The position numbers and the translations under genes are program-made. 64,000 nucleotides of DNA. Source: Rhizobium aethiopicum (GTDB taxonomy: Bacteria; Pseudomonadota; Alphaproteobacteria; Rhizobiales; Rhizobiaceae). Shown here piece after piece: positions 26,090-34,868 of the stretch (its first letter is position 1; the number at the start of each line of letters is the position of its first letter). Location: the NCBI RefSeq assembly GCF_014197535.1, contig NZ_JACIFV010000021.1:45392-109391 (forward strand), read 5' to 3'. Under the pieces are notes generated by a model. It did no database searches. It saw nothing but the letters and a program-made list of their open reading frames with translations, and was not told the DNA's origin.

Positions 26090-27013
26090 ATGGATAGTCT
26101 CACGAGCGTCTTCGCCTTCGTTCATGCGGCCGAACAGCAGAGTTATGTCGGAGCCGCGCGCGTTGCCGGCGTTTCGCCGTCCGCGATCGGAAAAGCGGTG
26201 GCGCGTCTGGAAAGCCGGCTCGGGGTGCGGCTCTTCAACCGCACGACCCGCAGCATCAGCCTGACCGAAGAAGGGGTGGTCCTTTACGAGCGCTACAAGC
26301 GCATCATCGACGATATGCAGGACGTGGAGGCAACCCTGTCGAAAAGCCGGGAAAGCCCGAGGGGGCGCCTGCGCGTCAGCGTCCCGCATATCGTCGGGCA
26401 CCATCTGCTGATGCCAATGCTGCCGGCCTTTGCCGAGCGCTTCCCGGAAATCGAACTGGATGTGGATTTCGAAGACAGGGTCGTAGACCTGATTACGGAG
26501 GGTCTGGATGTCGTGGTGCGCAGCGGCGAGCTTGCCGATGCGCGGCTGATCGCCCGCCCTCTCGGCGATCAGCATTTCGTCGTGTGCGGCAGTCCCGATT
26601 ATTTCGAGCGCCATGGACGGCCTGAGATGCCGGGCGATCTCTTCAGGCATGTCTGCATTCACTTCAAATATCCATCCAGCGGCCGCGTCGCGCCCTGGGC
26701 ATTCAGCGCGCCGTACGAGCGGCTGCTTCTGCCGAAAAGCCTGACATTCAACAACACGGATGCAGGGCTGCGGGCAGCACAGGATGGTTTGGGCCTCGCC
26801 CACCTGCCCGTCTATGTCGCGGCATCGCACATGCGAGCGGGAAGCCTGATCCCCGTCCTCACCTCCTTCATGGTGCCCTTCGGCTCGCTCTCGCTCGTCT
26901 GGCCGTCGAACCGCCAGCTTTCGCGGAAGGTCCGCGCTTTCGTGGATTTCGTCTTCGAGAACTGCGCCGCCAGACCCGACGCTTTTCGGCCGGCGGCCAG
27001 CCTGTCGCGCTGA
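26090..27013 (+). CDS. LysR-family transcriptional regulator
   Basis: 307-residue LysR regulator. The winged helix-turn-helix covers 1-60 (SYVGAARVAGVSPSAIGKAVARLESRLGVRLFNRTTRSISLT). The effector domain (about 90-300) has RLRVSVPHIVGHHLLMPMLPAF and the hinge of the CrgA/DsdC-like group often annotated YafC-type. Divergent from the alpha/beta-hydrolase 130 bases away, so that gene is its likely target. Confidence 0.88.
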   Translation: MDSLTSVFAFVHAAEQQSYVGAARVAGVSPSAIGKAVARLESRLGVRLFNRTTRSISLTEEGVVLYERYKRIIDDMQDVEATLSKSRESPRGRLRVSVPHIVGHHLLMPMLPAFAERFPEIELDVDFEDRVVDLITEGLDVVVRSGELADARLIARPLGDQHFVVCGSPDYFERHGRPEMPGDLFRHVCIHFKYPSSGRVAPWAFSAPYERLLLPKSLTFNNTDAGLRAAQDGLGLAHLPVYVAASHMRAGSLIPVLTSFMVPFGSLSLVWPSNRQLSRKVRAFVDFVFENCAARPDAFRPAASLSR

Positions 27014-27043
27014 TCTTGCTCATAAGGCTGGAGGCTTTGATGC

Positions 27044-27946
27044 TCAGCCACAGTTCCAGCTTGATCTTGGACCTGCCGGTGCGGTCGATGATGATAACGT
27101 TTGCGGGATGCGTGAATCTGCCGTCTCCAGCCAGCGGTCTGCCGAAAAATACGCCCTGGTTCTTGCCTGCGAACCTGGAGCCGCCTTGAGGCCAAGGGCA
27201 AAATTAAAGCTGTTTTCGCTGCCGGGTTCGCGCGTGAAGCTGAGATAAGAGCCGAACCGTTCGGTTTCGACATGGCGAAGGCTTCGGATCGACGCAAGCG
27301 TATCTTCAAAATCACGCCAGCACGCATGCTTCACAATGATCTCGAAAATGCGCAGGACATCAGGGGCGAGGTGCCCCTCGGGATCCATCTTCGGCCCGAC
27401 GATCTTGGCGCGGATCTCAACGATATCGCCCATTTCATTTCCACGAACCCTGAGGAAGGTCGAACTGAGCGGCCGCACCTCGTCCCTTTCGTAGATGCGC
27501 TGGAAATAACATTCATAATCGCGATTGCGCGTCGATGCGGCTTTCCATTCGCTGACCTCGATGCCCGCCTCTCGAAGCGCGCCGCAAATATTGGCGCCTG
27601 AGACCAGCCACATCCGCAGAAACTGACTTGCCAATTCGAGCTTCGGCAGCTCGATCAGATACCGCGATATCGATATCGTCGGACGAGGAGACGACGCAGC
27701 CGGATCAGGGCGGACGATTAGGCGTGAGGAAGGGGCACCCTCGTTGAGCGCTCGCTTTTCAAAGTCCTCGGTCGGAGCTTTGGATTGACGGATGTCAAGG
27801 TAAGAAACTGCGATCGTTGCGGCAAGCAGGGCGAGTAGCAACAGCGCTGGCCGACGTAACGCGCGACGGTTGCTCAGGAACGGGAACTTCCAGCGCTGGG
27901 ATGGGCTGTCGCTAGAAGAACCGGCTGCTGAGAACAATTTATTCAC
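27044..27946 (-). CDS. Hypothetical protein with one N-terminal membrane anchor
   Basis: About 300 residues. A short cytoplasmic arginine-rich segment is followed by one hydrophobic helix (ALLLLALLAATIAVSYLDI) and a periplasmic domain of about 230 residues with three or four cysteines (NICGALREAG, YECYFQRIYE, KHACWRDFE). I do not recognise the domain. The GTG at 27946 has GAGG 7 bases upstream; a longer TTG start at 28027 has no ribosome site. It converges with the LysR gene, about 30 bases from its stop. Neighbouring genes give no clue to its role. Confidence 0.55.
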   Translation of the reverse strand: MNKLFSAAGSSSDSPSQRWKFPFLSNRRALRRPALLLLALLAATIAVSYLDIRQSKAPTEDFEKRALNEGAPSSRLIVRPDPAASSPRPTISISRYLIELPKLELASQFLRMWLVSGANICGALREAGIEVSEWKAASTRNRDYECYFQRIYERDEVRPLSSTFLRVRGNEMGDIVEIRAKIVGPKMDPEGHLAPDVLRIFEIIVKHACWRDFEDTLASIRSLRHVETERFGSYLSFTREPGSENSFNFALGLKAAPGSQARTRAYFSADRWLETADSRIPQTLSSSTAPAGPRSSWNCG

Positions 27947-28164
27947 TGCGTTGCCTCGCAAGCTTGCGACCAGCGGTGTCGGTCGGCGCCCGGTCAATCC
28001 CCGTGGCCAATCCTTTGAGGCGAGCAACGATGTGAAAGCGCTACAGCCGGTTCACCTTCGAAACCGCGATTTTGATGTCGAGTGTATCCAGCGTCAAGCA
28101 GGAGCCCTGAAACGGCTCCGCCCCAAAAGAAAAGCTCGCCTATGTCGCCGATCTCTTCAGGAAA

Positions 28165-28887
28165 TTATTTTTCGTCAAGCCATTCCTGCAACTCCGCCTC
28201 AGCGCGTTCCAGAGCGCTGTAATTCAGAAGTTTACGCAGGAAAGCAATCGTGACGGCGCGGGCGCGAAGGTTGAAGCGGCCGTCCTCGTGGTCGTCGCCT
28301 GCTGTCTGATAGACGTCGAGCTTGTCGTAGAGCTGCTGCAGGCGGTTCTGCACGCTGCGCAGCGACAGGCTCCGGCGTTTGGCGATGGCCCGGTCGGTTA
28401 GACCGAGGGCTATGTCGACGAGGATCTCGTATTCGGAATCGGTGAAGCCGTTGGTCTGGCCGAGGCTCTTCTGCTGCAGACCACGCACCTCGCGGTCGAT
28501 GACACACTGGCTCTCGATGAAGATCGAGCGCAACGCGAGCTTCAACCGCTCGTCAGAGGCGGATTTCAGCACATAGCCATAGGCGGCGCCATCCGGCACG
28601 ATGCGGGAGACGCCGCGCACGTAAGCCTCGTCCGAATAATTCGACCAGAACAGGATGCGGGTCTCCGGCCGCTCCTTCCAGATCGTCCGCGCCGCCTCGA
28701 TGCCGTTGCGGTTCGCCATCTGCAGGTCCATGACGATATGCGCCGACTTGTGGTCGCGGGCGAGTTTCTCGCCGGCGGTTCCGTTCTCCGCCTCGATCAC
28801 CGTGTCGCATTCCGGCAGGGCGGCGTTAACAGCCTCGTGCAGATAGGACCGGTGCAGCGGGTCGTCCTCGACGATCAGAACCTTCAT
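28165..28887 (-). CDS. NarL/LuxR-type response regulator
   Basis: 240-residue response regulator. The receiver domain covers 1-120, with acidic pocket E7-D8-D9, phosphorylated aspartate D54 (IVMDLQMANRNG) and K108 (GYVLKSAS). The C-terminal LuxR-type helix-turn-helix is FTDSEYEILVDIALGLTDRAIAKRRSLSLRSVQNRLQQLYDKL. It lies 13 bases after the histidine kinase gene and forms a pair with it. The divergent sugar transport operon, with repeated TTGCG/CCGCA elements in front of it, is the obvious target. Confidence 0.87.
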   Translation of the reverse strand: MKVLIVEDDPLHRSYLHEAVNAALPECDTVIEAENGTAGEKLARDHKSAHIVMDLQMANRNGIEAARTIWKERPETRILFWSNYSDEAYVRGVSRIVPDGAAYGYVLKSASDERLKLALRSIFIESQCVIDREVRGLQQKSLGQTNGFTDSEYEILVDIALGLTDRAIAKRRSLSLRSVQNRLQQLYDKLDVYQTAGDDHEDGRFNLRARAVTIAFLRKLLNYSALERAEAELQEWLDEK

Positions 28888-28900
28888 CGTGTCTTTCTCC

Positions 28901-30139
28901 TCAGTCTGGCTCGCCCGCCGGGCCGTTCGGTGCCAGCGGCAGCACGACGCGCACCGCGGTCCCGCGGTTATTATGGCCGGGGCCGGTCGTGAAGCGCGCC
29001 GAGATCAGCCGCGCCCGGGTCTTCATATTGTCGATGCCGCCGCCGATCCGTCCCCGCGTTTTGGCAAGGCCGGTCCCGTCGTCGGAGATTTCGATCGAAA
29101 GCTGTTCGTCGTCGGCTTCGAGCCGCACCATGATCGCCAGCGGGGCGGCGTGGCGCACCGCATTGTTGATCGCCTCCTGCGCGATGCGGAACAAGGCGAC
29201 GCTGACGGTCGGTTCCAGCCTTTCCAGCGCGCCGTTCGTCTCGTCGGCAAGGCCCCATTCGATGCCCGATCCGGTGTCGCGGGTCGATCGGTCGAGGTGA
29301 TGCTCGATCGCCTGGGCGAGGCCGAAGAGCTGGAGCACGGAGGGTTTTGCCTGCTCGATGATCTGCCGCAGATCCTGCATGCAATGCTGCAGCGATCGCG
29401 AAACGGGTTCGAGCGCATCAGGCGTCACCTCGCCGTTGCGCGACAACCGGTCGATCCGCCGGGCGAGCCGCGTCAGGTCGGCAAGCGTCTGATCGTGAAG
29501 GTCCATGCCGATCCGCTGGCGCTCTTGCTCCAGGGCTTCGGTCAACTTCAAGGCGCCCTGACGCAACCCCTCCTCGCGGGCGCGGGCTTCGGCCTCGACG
29601 ATCGCCGAGCGTTGCGCCTGCTCGGCCGCCTGCAGCGCAAAGAAATAGGGCGTCAGCAGATCGGCGATGATGCGGGCGCGCTCGACGTCTTCCATCGTAT
29701 AGACGCCCGCCTTGTGCGACGAACAGGAAAGTGCTGCGATGATCGTGCCCTGCACCTTCATCGGCACATGCAGCCGGCTCCTCAGCGATTGTTCGACGAT
29801 CGGCCGCTTGAACGCCCCCTCGAAGTGGAAGCGCGGATCTTTAATGGCGTCGTCCGAGAGCAGAAAATCGACCTCACCCCGCAGGAGCGACCGGATGGGG
29901 CTGTTGACGACGGGCGCGCCGGCAATTTCGCCCCAGGCGGTCTCGATGCCCGTCTCATAGGCCGTGTGATAGTTGCCGCCTTCGAGCAGCACGCAGACGT
30001 CGAGATGGTCGTGCGGGATGATGTGGGCGACCTCGGCAGCAACCGACCGGATGGCCGAGCGAAAGTCGAGCTGGCCCGCGAGCAGCCGCGAAATGCCGAG
30101 ATAATGGTCGAACAGGGCTGCCGGTGCGAGATGCAGCAT
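28901..30139 (-). CDS. GAF-domain sensor histidine kinase (HisKA_3 type)
   Basis: 412-residue soluble kinase. A GAF-like sensor domain (about 15-170) precedes a coiled linker. The dimerisation/phosphoacceptor helix is ERQRIGMDLHDQTLADLTRL (H215), typical of NarX/DegS kinases, and the ATP-binding domain has NNAVRHA, SDDGTGL and GGGIDNMKTRA. No membrane segment is present, so the signal is sensed in the cytoplasm, directly or through a partner. Co-transcribed with the response regulator and divergent from the CUT2 transporter. Confidence 0.86.
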   Translation of the reverse strand: MLHLAPAALFDHYLGISRLLAGQLDFRSAIRSVAAEVAHIIPHDHLDVCVLLEGGNYHTAYETGIETAWGEIAGAPVVNSPIRSLLRGEVDFLLSDDAIKDPRFHFEGAFKRPIVEQSLRSRLHVPMKVQGTIIAALSCSSHKAGVYTMEDVERARIIADLLTPYFFALQAAEQAQRSAIVEAEARAREEGLRQGALKLTEALEQERQRIGMDLHDQTLADLTRLARRIDRLSRNGEVTPDALEPVSRSLQHCMQDLRQIIEQAKPSVLQLFGLAQAIEHHLDRSTRDTGSGIEWGLADETNGALERLEPTVSVALFRIAQEAINNAVRHAAPLAIMVRLEADDEQLSIEISDDGTGLAKTRGRIGGGIDNMKTRARLISARFTTGPGHNNRGTAVRVVLPLAPNGPAGEPD

Positions 30140-30198
30140 TGTCAGTTCCTCCCCGTCACGACAGGCTCCTCAACCCGGCGTGATCGCTTCCCAGTAAG

Positions 30199-30259
30199 CG
30201 CCCGCAAATAGGCCGCCGTCTTGCGTAAACCCGCAGCTTGTTGCGCAAAACCCGCAAAC
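30199..30259. promoter_or_regulatory. Tandem TTGCG/CCGCA repeats, candidate response-regulator sites
   Basis: Two near-identical units, TTGCGTAAACCCGCA (30221-30235) and TTGCGCAAAACCCGCA (30241-30256), start 20 bases apart, two helical turns. Each is an imperfect inverted repeat of TTGCG and CGCAA. A half copy, GCCCGCAAA, precedes them (30200-30207). They lie between the divergent kinase and sugar-transport genes. Confidence 0.55.
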
Positions 30260-30418
30260 GAGTTGCCGCCTTGCCCCTGTACAGGCCGGCCGATCTCCCG
30301 CATCCTGCCCTTACTGAGAGGAGGAAGCTCAGTGCAAGAACAATTTTCACTCGAGGCCCGCTTGAGCCGGCAGGAGTGAAGCGATCCGCCGACCGGCGCG
30401 ATCATGAGGGAGGAAGAC

Positions 30419-31435
30419 ATGACAATCCGTAAGATGCTTATGGCATCGGCCGCTATTGCTTGCGCCGCCATGCCCGTTACCGCCTTTGCCGACACGTCGG
30501 CGAAGAAGATCGCCCTGTCCAACAACTACGCCGGAAACTCCTGGCGCCAGGCCATGCTGACGAGCTGGGGCAAGGTGACGAGCGAGGCCGTGAAGGCTGG
30601 CGTCGTTGCCGCCGCCGATCCTTTCACCACCGCCGAGAACCAGGCGACGGAACAGGCGGCGCAGATCCAGAACATGATTCTGCAGGGCTATGACGCGATC
30701 GTGCTGAACGCCGCCTCGCCGACGGCGCTGAATGGCGCGGTCAAGGAAGCCTGTGATGCCGGTATTACCGTCGTCTCCTTCGACGGTATCGTGACCGAAC
30801 CCTGCGCCTGGCGCATCGCTGTCAATTTCAAAGAAATGGGCCGCAGCGAGGTCGAGTATCTGTCGAAGAAGCTGCCGGCTGGCGGCAACCTGCTCGAGAT
30901 CCGCGGCCTTGCCGGCGTCTTCGTCGACGACGAGATCTCGGCCGGCATCCATGACGGCGTCAAGCAGTTCCCGCAGTTCAAAATCGTCGGCTCCGTTCAC
31001 GGAGACTGGGCGCAGGACGTGGCGCAGAAGGCCGTCGCCGGCATCCTGCCGAGCCTGCCCGACATCGTCGGCGTTGTGACGCAGGGCGGCGACGGTTATG
31101 GGGCCGCACAAGCGATCGCCGCGACCGACCGGAAGATGCCGATCATCATCATGGGCAACCGCGAAGACGAGCTGAAGTGGTGGAAGGAACAGAAAGACGC
31201 CAAGGGCTACGAGACGATGTCGGTGTCCATCGCGCCTGGCGTCTCCACCCTCGCCTTCTGGGTCGCCCAGCAGATCCTCGACGGCAAGCAGGTCAAGAAG
31301 GATCTCGTCGTGCCGTTCCTGCGCATCGACCAGGACAATCTCGAAACGAACCTCGCCAATACCCAGGCCGGCGGCGTCGCCAATGTGGAATACACGCAGG
31401 CAGACGCGATCAAGGTCATCGAGTCGGCAAAGTAA
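30419..31435 (+). CDS. Periplasmic sugar-binding protein (CUT2/RbsB-like)
   Basis: 338-residue ABC substrate-binding protein. The signal peptide KMLMASAAIACAAMPVTAFA precedes mature DTSAKKIALSNNYAGNSWRQ. The type I fold continues with QAAQIQNMILQGYDAIVLNAASPTALNGAVKEA and SFDGIVTEP. It captures a sugar in the periplasm and delivers it to the permeases downstream. I use the ATG at 30419 after GGGAGGA, not 30404. First gene of a five-gene operon; the ligand is not readable, though the lactonase at the end suggests an aldose oxidised through a lactone. Confidence 0.87.
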   Translation: MTIRKMLMASAAIACAAMPVTAFADTSAKKIALSNNYAGNSWRQAMLTSWGKVTSEAVKAGVVAAADPFTTAENQATEQAAQIQNMILQGYDAIVLNAASPTALNGAVKEACDAGITVVSFDGIVTEPCAWRIAVNFKEMGRSEVEYLSKKLPAGGNLLEIRGLAGVFVDDEISAGIHDGVKQFPQFKIVGSVHGDWAQDVAQKAVAGILPSLPDIVGVVTQGGDGYGAAQAIAATDRKMPIIIMGNREDELKWWKEQKDAKGYETMSVSIAPGVSTLAFWVAQQILDGKQVKKDLVVPFLRIDQDNLETNLANTQAGGVANVEYTQADAIKVIESAK

Positions 31436-31508
31436 CTCTCCCGGCGATTGCCGCGCGCGCCGAAAAATGGCCGCGCGGCAGTCCTTCCGAGCAGATGTGG
31501 CGGGCAGC

Positions 31509-32960
31509 ATGGATGAGGTTTTGAAGGCGGTGATCGCCGTCGATGGCGCCAAGGTGAGTTTCGGCGCGGTCAGGGCGCTTGACGGCGTCACGCTCCGCGT
31601 CATGTCGGGCGAGTGCGTCGGGCTGGTCGGGCACAATGGAGCCGGCAAGTCCACCATCGTCAGCGTCATTAATGGCGGCCTCACCCCCCATGAAGGAAGT
31701 GTGTCCAGCAATGGCGAGCGGCTGGAGCGTTACGGCATCAACGCGGCACGAGCCCGCGGCGTGCGCTGCGTTTTCCAGGAGCTTTCGCTCTGCCCTAACC
31801 TCTCCATCGTCGAGAACACGCGCATCATGCACCGCGATCTCGGCGGCTTCGGCTGGCGCAGGCGCGCCGCAGAAATCATCGAAAAGAGCCTCGATGCGGT
31901 CTTCCCCTGCCACGGCATCGACAGCGGCCGGGCAGTGGGAGACCTTTCGATCGCCGAGCGACAGATGGTCGAGATCGCGATGGCCTTTTCCGACGCCGGC
32001 ACCCCGCCGCGGCTGGTGATCCTCGATGAACCGACCTCCTCGCTCGATGCGAGCCTCGCCCGCCAGATGCTCGACCATGTCCGCCGCTTCGTCGCAACCG
32101 GCGGCTCCGTCATCTTCATCTCGCATATCCTGCACGAGATTCTCGAAACCTCCGACCGCATCGTCGTCATGAAGGACGGCCGCGTCGTTACCGAACGTCC
32201 GGCAAACGGCTTCGATCATCATGGCCTGGTCGAAGCCATGGGCACCGTTGCGAAGGAGGAGACGAACCAGCGTCCCGCGCACGAGCAATCCACCGCTCCG
32301 CTCATTCTGTCGCATCAGACGGCGGGCCGTCCCTTTTCGGCCCGTAAGGGCGAGATCATCGGATTGGCGGGGCTTGCCGGCCACGGGCAGACCGAGCTGC
32401 TGCTTGCCCTGCACGCCGCCAAGTCCGGCACCTGGCTGCCCGAGCGCGATCCGCTCGTCACCTTCGTCGCCGGCGACCGCCGCCTCAACGGCGTCTTCGA
32501 ACTCTGGAGCATCCTGCGCAACTTTTCCGTCGCCTCGCTCGGTGACCTGTCGCGGCGCGGCTTCATTCTCACTGATAAGGAGGAAACGAAAGGCGCCGAC
32601 TGGAAACGGCGGATCGAGATCCGCACGCCCGACATGGGCAACCGCATCCTGTCACTTTCCGGCGGCAACCAGCAGAAAGTGCTGTTCGCCCGCGCCCTCG
32701 CGACGCGCGCGCCTGTCGTCTTGATGGACGATCCGATGCGCGGCGTCGACGTCGGCACCAAGCAGGAGGTCTACGCGATTATTCGCGAGGAGGCGGCGCA
32801 CGGCCGCACCTTCATCTGGTATTCGACCGAAATGGACGAGGTGCGCCTCTGCGACCGCGTCTACGTCTTCCGCGAAGGTCGCATCACCGCCGAACTCACC
32901 GGCGATGCCGTCAACGAGACGAACATCATCGCCGCCTCCTTCGAAGGGGTCGCCGCATGA
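31509..32960 (+). CDS. Sugar ABC transporter ATPase with two ATPase domains (RbsA-like)
   Basis: 483-residue CUT2 ATPase. Domain 1 has Walker A GHNGAGKST, signature LSIAERQMVEIA and Walker B LVILDEPTSSLD. Domain 2 has a degenerate Walker A (GLAGHGQTELL, no lysine, normal in RbsA-type proteins), the signature LSGGNQQK and VLMDDPMRGVD. It powers the two permeases encoded next. I take the ATG at 31509, since the longer frame from 31383 overlaps the binding-protein gene; ATG 31467 is a possible alternative. The stop overlaps the first permease ATG by 4 bases. Confidence 0.87.
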   Translation: MDEVLKAVIAVDGAKVSFGAVRALDGVTLRVMSGECVGLVGHNGAGKSTIVSVINGGLTPHEGSVSSNGERLERYGINAARARGVRCVFQELSLCPNLSIVENTRIMHRDLGGFGWRRRAAEIIEKSLDAVFPCHGIDSGRAVGDLSIAERQMVEIAMAFSDAGTPPRLVILDEPTSSLDASLARQMLDHVRRFVATGGSVIFISHILHEILETSDRIVVMKDGRVVTERPANGFDHHGLVEAMGTVAKEETNQRPAHEQSTAPLILSHQTAGRPFSARKGEIIGLAGLAGHGQTELLLALHAAKSGTWLPERDPLVTFVAGDRRLNGVFELWSILRNFSVASLGDLSRRGFILTDKEETKGADWKRRIEIRTPDMGNRILSLSGGNQQKVLFARALATRAPVVLMDDPMRGVDVGTKQEVYAIIREEAAHGRTFIWYSTEMDEVRLCDRVYVFREGRITAELTGDAVNETNIIAASFEGVAA

Positions 32961-33907
32961 CGGCCCGGCTCTCGTCCGACGCCATGCGTCTTGCCATTCC
33001 CGCTTTGTCGCTGACCCTGCTGCTCGCTGCCGTCTTCTGGCTGCAGCCGCGCGCCATGAGCTACGTCGGCCTCAACCTGCTGTTCAACCTGGCTGTACCG
33101 ATCGCGCTTGCGACGATCGCCCAGATGCTTGTCATGGCGGTGAACGATCTCGATCTGTCGATGGGCACTTTCGTCAGCTTCGTCGCCTGCGTGAGCGCGA
33201 CCTTTCTGCGCGATGACCCGGCGACAGGCATGCTGATCCTTGCGGGAGCGATCGCGGCCTATGCGGGCCTCGGCGTCATCATCTACCTGCGCGACCTGCC
33301 GTCCATCGTCGTCACTCTCGGCATGAGCTTCGTCTGGGGTGGCCTTGCCGTGCTATTGCTGCCGGCGCCGGGCGGGCAGGCGCCGGATTGGGTGCGCTCG
33401 CTGATGACCGTCAAGCCGCCGCTGGCGCCGATGGCGATCGTCGCCAGCATCATCATCGCCGCTGGTGCCCATCTTCTCGTCATGCGCTCCTCGCTCGGCG
33501 TGCTGATCCGCGGCATCGGCGGCAACCAGCGTTCGGTCGAGCGGGCCGGCTGGTCGATCGTCGCCGCTCGCGCCACCGCCTACGGTCTGGCGGGCTTCTT
33601 CGCCGTGCTAGCCGGCATCGCTCTCGTCGGCCTAACGACGTCTGCCGATGCCAATATCGCGCTGCGTTATACGCTGCTGTCGATTGCCGGCGTGATCCTC
33701 GGCGGCGGTGAGTTCATCGGCGGCCGCGTCTCCCCTGTCGGCGCCGTCATCGGCGCGCTGACGCTGACGCTTGCCGGCTCGTTCCTGTCCTTCCTGCGCA
33801 TCTCGCCGGACTGGCAGATCGGAGCCCAGGGCGCGATCCTGATCATCGTGCTCGCGCTTCGCCTGATGCTGAACCGCCTGGAGAAACGGGAGAAACGCCG
33901 CCGATGA
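32957..33907 (+). CDS. Sugar ABC transporter permease 1 (CUT2)
   Basis: 316-residue inner-membrane permease of the RbsC/BPD_transp_2 type, with 8-10 hydrophobic segments and the family landmarks MAVNDLDLSMGTFVSF, GIGGNQRSVERAGW and ILGGGEFIGGRVSPVGAVIGA. With the second permease it forms a heteromeric channel, while many CUT2 systems use one permease as a homodimer. Overlaps both neighbours by 4 bases. Confidence 0.86.
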   Translation: MTARLSSDAMRLAIPALSLTLLLAAVFWLQPRAMSYVGLNLLFNLAVPIALATIAQMLVMAVNDLDLSMGTFVSFVACVSATFLRDDPATGMLILAGAIAAYAGLGVIIYLRDLPSIVVTLGMSFVWGGLAVLLLPAPGGQAPDWVRSLMTVKPPLAPMAIVASIIIAAGAHLLVMRSSLGVLIRGIGGNQRSVERAGWSIVAARATAYGLAGFFAVLAGIALVGLTTSADANIALRYTLLSIAGVILGGGEFIGGRVSPVGAVIGALTLTLAGSFLSFLRISPDWQIGAQGAILIIVLALRLMLNRLEKREKRRR

Positions 33908-34854
33908 CCGCCCTCGTCAGCCTTTTCGGCAAACCCTGGATCTGGTCATGGCTTGCCGCCTTCGTCATCTGGTTCCTGACGATCATGGTGACGCTCGGCG
34001 CCAGTACGCTCGGCCTGTCGCAGGCGGCCCTCACCTTCGCCGCCTTCTCGGTCATCGTCGGCATCGGCCAGATGTTCGTCATCACGCTCGGTCCCGGCAA
34101 TATCGATCTGTCGGTTCCCGCCACCATGACACTTGCCGGCACGGTGGCGCTGAAGCTGATGAATGTCGAAAACGGCTTGATCCTGCCCGGGCTTCTTGTC
34201 GCCATCCTCATCGGCCTCGTCGTCGGCCTCGGCAACTATGCCCTGATCAAGGCGCTGCGCATTCCGCCGATCATCGCGACGCTTTCCGTGAGCTTCATCG
34301 TGCAGTCCGCTGCGATTTGGACGAACCGCGGCTTGCGCATCAAGCCGCCGAGCATGCTTGCGGAATTCACTACCTCGAATACGCTCGGCGTGCCGAACGT
34401 GGCAATCGTCGCGCTCCTCATCTCGCTTCTCGCCTGGTTCATGCTCCATAAGACAGTCTACGGGCGCTGGATCTCGGCGATCGGCCAGAGCATGCCCGCC
34501 TCACGCATGGCCGGCATTCCCGTCGACGGCACGCGCTTCGTCACCTACCTTTTCTGCGCCGTGCTTGCATCCGTCGCGGGCTATCTGCTCGCCTGCTTCT
34601 CCGGCGGCGCAGCACTCAATATGGGCTCGGAATATCTGCTGACCTCGATCGCCGTCGTCGTGATCGGCGGCACAGCGGTTGCCGGCGGCGATTCCAACGT
34701 GCCAGGCATCTGGGGCGCGTCGCTCTTCATGTTCCTGGTCGTCTCCATGCTCAACACCTATGGGCTCGGCGCGGGCATCCGCCTCATCATGACCGGCCTC
34801 ATCATCATCAGCGTGATCATGCTCGCCGGCGGTCGCCGGGCCGGCATGCGATAA
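33904..34854 (+). CDS. Sugar ABC transporter permease 2 (CUT2)
   Basis: 316-residue permease paralogous to the previous gene: LGPGNIDLSVPATMTLAG corresponds to its DLDLSMG segment, and GQSMPASRMAGIPVDGTRF and VIGGTAVAGGDSNVPGIWGA match the other two conserved loops. About nine membrane helices. Start overlaps the upstream stop by 4 bases; a 14-base gap separates it from the lactonase gene. Confidence 0.86.
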   Translation: MTALVSLFGKPWIWSWLAAFVIWFLTIMVTLGASTLGLSQAALTFAAFSVIVGIGQMFVITLGPGNIDLSVPATMTLAGTVALKLMNVENGLILPGLLVAILIGLVVGLGNYALIKALRIPPIIATLSVSFIVQSAAIWTNRGLRIKPPSMLAEFTTSNTLGVPNVAIVALLISLLAWFMLHKTVYGRWISAIGQSMPASRMAGIPVDGTRFVTYLFCAVLASVAGYLLACFSGGAALNMGSEYLLTSIAVVVIGGTAVAGGDSNVPGIWGASLFMFLVVSMLNTYGLGAGIRLIMTGLIIISVIMLAGGRRAGMR

Positions 34855-34868
34855 TCAGGAAGATCACC

